DNA of 8,324 nt, taken from positions 1 through 8,324 of the forward strand of contig JACQGS010000314.1 of assembly GCA_016199405.1 (NCBI GenBank). Reading direction: 5' to 3'. Below the pieces are notes generated by a model that made no database searches, was not told the origin of the DNA, and saw only the letters and a program-made list of their open reading frames with translations. The DNA comes from Chloroflexota bacterium (lineage in GTDB: Bacteria > Chloroflexota > Anaerolineae > UBA4142). Shown piece by piece: positions 6,012-8,324 of this stretch (position 1 is the first letter of the stretch; the number at the start of each line of letters is the position of its first letter). The position numbers were made by a program, and so were the translations under genes.

Positions 6012-6087
6012 ATTTCAGATTTCAGATTTCGGAGCTCAGATCACCAAACATTCTGCAATCTAAAACCCGAAATCCGAAATCCGAAAT
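6012..6087. repeat. Inverted pair of 7-base tandem arrays between tRNA-Gln and the GT39 gene
   Basis: The left array is ATTTCAG (6012), ATTTCAG (6019) and ATTTCGG (6026). The right array is CCGAAAT three times (6067, 6074, 6081). They are inverse complements apart from two positions that would pair G with U in RNA, separated by a 34-base spacer (6033-6066), so about 21 base pairs of stem are possible. The pair fills nearly all the space between the tRNA 3' end and the GT39 start. It may serve as a processing or termination structure after the tRNA, and no run of T follows it. Confidence 0.8.
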
Positions 6088-6092
6088 TCTCA

Positions 6093-6166
6093 TGGCTGGG
6101 GATGGAAGATTCGAACTTCCGTCCACGGCTCCAAAGGCCGGTGTGCTACCACTGCACCAATCCCCA
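6093..6166 (-). tRNA. tRNA-Gln (anticodon UUG)
   Basis: The minus strand folds into a full cloverleaf. The acceptor is TGGGGAT pairing with ATCCCCA, the U1-A72 end typical of bacterial tRNA-Gln. The D stem is GTGC/GCAC. The anticodon arm is CCGGC, loop CTTTGGA, GCCGT, giving anticodon TTG with one mismatch at the base of the stem. A 4-base variable loop (GGAC) follows, then T arm GGAAG, TTCGAAT, CTTCC. The discriminator is G and the 3' CCA is encoded in the genome. A good promoter lies just upstream. The GT39 gene begins 85 bases downstream on the same strand. Confidence 0.96.
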
Positions 6167-6178
6167 ACGATGATGGCG

Positions 6179-6207
6179 ATTCTAGCATACGACAGGAAAA
6201 ACGGCAA
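6179..6207 (-). promoter_or_regulatory. Promoter of tRNA-Gln
   Basis: On the minus strand TTGCCG (6207-6202) and TAGAAT (6184-6179) are separated by exactly 17 bases, a good sigma-70-type promoter. The -10 box ends 12 bases before the mature tRNA 5' end, so the primary transcript would carry only a few leader bases. It may also drive the downstream GT39 gene, for which I see no separate promoter. Confidence 0.75.
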
Positions 6208-6412
6208 ATAGGGTAACCGCATCGTTCGTTTCTCCGGACGTGTGAGCGGAAGCGAAAAACGCCAAGCGACAGAGACCCCAATTTCCCAAGTGGGTTATCC
6301 TCCAGTCCTTTCAAAAGTTGGCAAATAAAGAACTCTTGATTTGATTGGTCATGTTTGCCGTTGCCCCATTAGTGAACAATGCGTTCGGTCACGAAACTGT
6401 CATCTGATTTCC
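6208..6412. other. Divergent intergenic region, nothing recognised
   Basis: This stretch lies between the leftward tRNA promoter and the rightward kinase promoter. It is less GC-rich on its right side. I find no convincing gene, known RNA family, repeat array or operator. A weak GGCAAA (6320-6325)/TTTGCC (6354-6359) inverted pair is probably chance. Regulator sites for the kinase promoter could lie near 6340-6410, but I cannot name one. Confidence 0.5.
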
Positions 6413-6441
6413 TTGACACACTGTCCGTTATTCAATAAAAT
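6413..6441 (+). promoter_or_regulatory. Near-consensus sigma-70-type promoter
   Basis: A perfect -35 box, TTGACA (6413-6418), is followed after exactly 17 bases by TAAAAT (6436-6441), one mismatch from the consensus -10. Transcription would start near 6448 and run right. It is the only strong plus-strand promoter I see, about 280 bases before the sensor-kinase start, so it drives either that gene through a long leader or a separate short RNA ending at 6619. Confidence 0.8.
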
Positions 6442-6504
6442 ATGTTCAAAGGGTCCGAATTCGAATGAAAAGTAAAGCCGTACACCAAAGGGGCGGTGAT
6501 ACTA

Positions 6505-6514
6505 CCCCCCCCCC
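6505..6514. repeat. Homopolymer of ten C
   Basis: Ten consecutive C on the plus strand, in the transcribed leader rather than in a coding region. Such tracts are slippage-prone in replication and also a common place for assembly errors, so the exact length is uncertain. Confidence 0.85.
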
Positions 6515-6570
6515 GCCATGCAACGTAATCTCTGGCATCGTTTGCGAATTGCGCCAATCGGTTCGTGAGC

Positions 6571-6619
6571 TTGCGCCATCGCCGCGTAACGTTTCAATAC
6601 GCGCAGGCGCAATTTTTTT
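6571..6619 (+). terminator. Intrinsic-terminator-like hairpin in the kinase leader
   Basis: TTGCGCC (6571-6577) pairs with GGCGCAA (6606-6612). Within it, CGCGTA (6583-6588) pairs with TACGCG (6598-6603) around a 9-base loop, leaving a small internal loop of 5 against 2 bases. Seven T follow at 6613-6619. An upstream AATTGCGCC (6547-6555) is a perfect 9-base complement of GGCGCAATT (6606-6614), so two left arms compete for one right arm. The position, 100 bases before the kinase start, suggests attenuation or the end of a separate small RNA. Confidence 0.6.
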
Positions 6620-6720
6620 GCCCTTCACTTGAATTCAGCGGCTTTGCGCGCGGAATAAAATTTGAGAATTGGCAAACGTCGCATGATTGAATTTCTGGCT
6701 TGGCTGTATTGGAGTAAACA

Positions 6721-8324
6721 ATGAAATATTATTTCTCCAGTCTCCGTTCACGTTTGATGCTCATCGGCATACTCGCGTTACTGCCCGCGCTCGCGCTGGT
6801 GTTCTACAACAGCGCGCAGTTGCGCGCGCACGCCGCCGCGAATGCGAAAGCCGACACCCTGCGCCTCGCGCATCTTGCCGCCAGCAATCAAGACGCACTC
6901 ATCGAAGGCGCGCGGCAATTATTGATTGCGCTGGCGCAAACGCCGCAGGTGCGCGACGGCAACGCGAGCGAATGTAGTCGTTTTCTCGCATCCATTGGAG
7001 CGCGATTCCCCATTTATAACGGCATGAACGCCGCGGCGCTAAATGGCGATTTATTTTGCAGTTCGTTGCCGCTCCCTCAACCTATAAACGTGTCCGACCG
7101 TGCGTACTTTCAACGCGCGCTCCAAACCCGCGATTTCGTCGTCGGCGAATACCTGATTGGCAGGGTCACCGGCAAAGCAGCGCTTTCGATGGGATATCCG
7201 ATTTTGGATGACACACAGCAACTCAAGGGGATCATCTCAGTCGGATTAGGGATAGAGTGGATCAACAACCTTGCTACCATTACACAATTATCGCCCGGTT
7301 CCGTCCTTTCCGTGATTGACCGCAACGGCACGATTCTAGCGCGCTATCCCGACCCGGAAAAACATGTTGGCAAAACCTTTGCGGATGCGCCCATCGTCAA
7401 GATAATTCTGGAAAGCAAAGGTGAAGGCACGACACAAGCGTTAGGCATAGACGGCATCGAGCGCGTGTACGCTTTTCTGCCGCTCAAGACCGGCGCGGAG
7501 ACATCAGCGTTTATTTCGATTGGAACTCCGAGCGCGCTTGTTTTTGCCGAAGCGGATCGCGTGACGAATACGCTTTTCATCGGCTTGGTGATAGTGACCG
7601 CGCTTGCGCTTACGGTGATCTGGATCGGCGGCGATATTTTCTTTGTGCGGCAAATTCAAAGCATACGCTCTGCCGCGGAGCGCGTGGGCAAGGGCGATTT
7701 ACGCGCACGCTCCAGCATCGCGTCCGACCGCTCTGAATTGGGCGAACTGGCGCGCGAGTTTGATGCGATGGCGGAATCGCTGGAACACAAAGAAGCCGAA
7801 CGTAAGCAGGCACAGGCCGCGCTCGCGCGTTCGGAAAAAGAGTTTCGCGGACTCGCGGAAAACGCGCTCGTCGGAATATTCCGCACCACCGAGAGCGGTC
7901 AAATTCTTTTTGTGAACGATTCACTCACGCGAATGCTCGAGTTCGATTCGCCGGCGGAGATGATGGCGCAGAGCGCATTTGTGCGCTACCGCTTTCCCGC
8001 CGATCGCGCGGCGTTGCTGGAGGCGTTGAAGGAAAATGGCGCGGTAAACAACTTTGAAGTTGAAATTCTAACCAAGACGAATCAGGTTCGCACCGTGCTC
8101 CTCAGCGCATGGCTCGACGAGCAGGTCTTGAGCGGAATGCTCATTGATGTCACCGAACGCAAGCGCGCGGAAGAACAAATCCGCCAACTCAACGCCGCGC
8201 TCGAAATGCGCGTGCAAGAGCGCACCGCGCAATACCGCGCCGCCAAGGAGGAAGCCGAACGCGCGAACCAAGCCAAGAGCGATTTTTTGTCGCGGATGAG
8301 CCACGAACTGCGCACCCCCCTCAA
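6721..8324 (+). CDS. Membrane sensor histidine kinase, N-terminal part (cut by window edge)
   Basis: This is a two-component sensor that autophosphorylates on His and passes phosphate to a response regulator. The 534 visible residues show TM1 (about 12-29), an extracytoplasmic double-Cache-like domain (about 33-280, with DRAYFQRALQTRDFVVGEYL at 126-145, SMGYPI and VIDRNGTILARYP), TM2 (283-305), HAMP (about 306-358, with GDLRARS), a PAS domain (about 372-480, FRGLAENALVGIFRT onward, ending in IDVTERKRAEEQ), a coiled coil (about 480-520), and the start of HisKA with the H-box DFLSRMSHELRTPL, whose acceptor His is 528. The ATPase domain and any receiver lie beyond the edge. The start at 6721 has GGAG (6711-6714) 6 bases ahead. 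The two cysteines in the sensor domain (85, 113) could form a disulfide. The H-box type is common in hybrid kinases. The ligand is unknown; dCache domains usually bind small molecules. It is transcribed away from the minus-strand operon, under the promoter at 6413. Confidence 0.93.
   Translation, partial: MKYYFSSLRSRLMLIGILALLPALALVFYNSAQLRAHAAANAKADTLRLAHLAASNQDALIEGARQLLIALAQTPQVRDGNASECSRFLASIGARFPIYNGMNAAALNGDLFCSSLPLPQPINVSDRAYFQRALQTRDFVVGEYLIGRVTGKAALSMGYPILDDTQQLKGIISVGLGIEWINNLATITQLSPGSVLSVIDRNGTILARYPDPEKHVGKTFADAPIVKIILESKGEGTTQALGIDGIERVYAFLPLKTGAETSAFISIGTPSALVFAEADRVTNTLFIGLVIVTALALTVIWIGGDIFFVRQIQSIRSAAERVGKGDLRARSSIASDRSELGELAREFDAMAESLEHKEAERKQAQAALARSEKEFRGLAENALVGIFRTTESGQILFVNDSLTRMLEFDSPAEMMAQSAFVRYRFPADRAALLEALKENGAVNNFEVEILTKTNQVRTVLLSAWLDEQVLSGMLIDVTERKRAEEQIRQLNAALEMRVQERTAQYRAAKEEAERANQAKSDFLSRMSHELRTPL

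Larger units (their letters stand above)
6448..6720 (+). other. Long structured leader of the kinase gene, or a separate small RNA
   Basis: About 270 bases lie between the predicted transcription start and the kinase ATG. In order they hold a run of ten C (6505-6514) facing an upstream GGGGCGG (6490-6496) with which it could pair, a TTGCGCC element at 6549-6555 and again at 6571-6577, and the terminator-like hairpin ending in seven T at 6619. Then comes about 100 bases to the GGAG ribosome-binding site at 6711-6714. I recognise no known riboswitch or RNA family. No credible reading frame is present. Confidence 0.45.

Noticed and set aside
336..6087. 7-base arrays considered as CRISPR-like
   Set aside because: Units are gapless 7-mers with no spacers, too short for CRISPR repeats, and no cas genes are present.
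5788..6211. Long plus-strand open frames opposite the GT39 gene and across the tRNA
   Set aside because: They overlap a clear tRNA and a well-supported GT39 gene, are Arg-rich as expected of antisense frames in GC-rich DNA, and show no family motif.
6518..6568. Plus-strand mini-frame of 16 codons ending just before the hairpin, a possible leader peptide
   Set aside because: No Shine-Dalgarno before its ATG (the preceding bases are a C-run) and no run of one amino-acid codon as expected of an attenuation peptide.
6448..6619. Leader considered as 6S RNA, SRP RNA or a c-di-GMP riboswitch
   Set aside because: The expected landmarks (long end-to-end hairpin with central bubble, SRP tetraloop and asymmetric-loop motif, GEMM motif) are not visible.
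6446..6628. Minus-strand open frame of 60 codons crossing the C10 tract
   Set aside because: No ribosome-binding site, no recognisable motif, low-complexity Gly run from the homopolymer, and it opposes the strong plus-strand promoter and hairpin.
6629..6661. Second promoter nearer the kinase start (TTGAAT and TAAAAT)
   Set aside because: The spacing is 21 bases, too long; the alternative TTCAGC at 16 bases is a poor -35. It may contribute weakly but I cannot support it.

Overview
The window reads as a GC-rich bacterial chromosome segment with very frequent CGCG/GCGC runs. It is most likely from Chloroflexota (Anaerolineae-like), judging by the style of the large GT39-type membrane glycosyltransferase, the hemolysin/CorC-type CBS protein and the habit of carrying short tandem repeats between and inside genes. 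The taxonomic call is inference; no rRNA is present.

Layout. Positions 1-6166 are read from the minus strand. In transcription order they hold tRNA-Gln(UUG), a GT39-family membrane glycosyltransferase, glmU, a CBS-domain CorC/HlyC-like membrane protein, cdd, and the N-terminal 108 codons of recO, which runs off the left edge. The CBS gene and cdd overlap by 4 bases, and glmU and the CBS gene are 13 bases apart, so these three probably form an operon. A terminator-like hairpin after cdd and an extended -10 promoter suggest that recO is transcribed separately. cdd, a CorC-like gene and recO belong to the widespread ybeY/era/recO neighbourhood. At 6413 the direction switches: a near-consensus promoter faces right into a roughly 270-base leader with a terminator-like hairpin, then a sensor histidine kinase gene that is cut at its phospho-acceptor box by the right edge.

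How the genes fit together. They are mostly housekeeping: envelope precursor synthesis (glmU), lipid-linked sugar transfer (GT39), pyrimidine salvage (cdd), recombination repair (recO), a tRNA, and one two-component sensor. I see no defence system, integrase, CRISPR array or insertion sequence.

What stands out is the repeat layer. Degenerate tandem arrays with 7-base units sit directly in front of the recO, CBS-gene and GT39 start codons, make up the last codons and stop codon of glmU, and appear as an extra loop inside glmU. Arrays with 8- and 9-base units lie inside the GT39 gene, and another 9-base array encodes the CBS protein's charged tail. A composite palindromic repeat fills the gap before glmU. 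The second point of interest is the kinase leader, which could be an attenuator or a separate small RNA gene.
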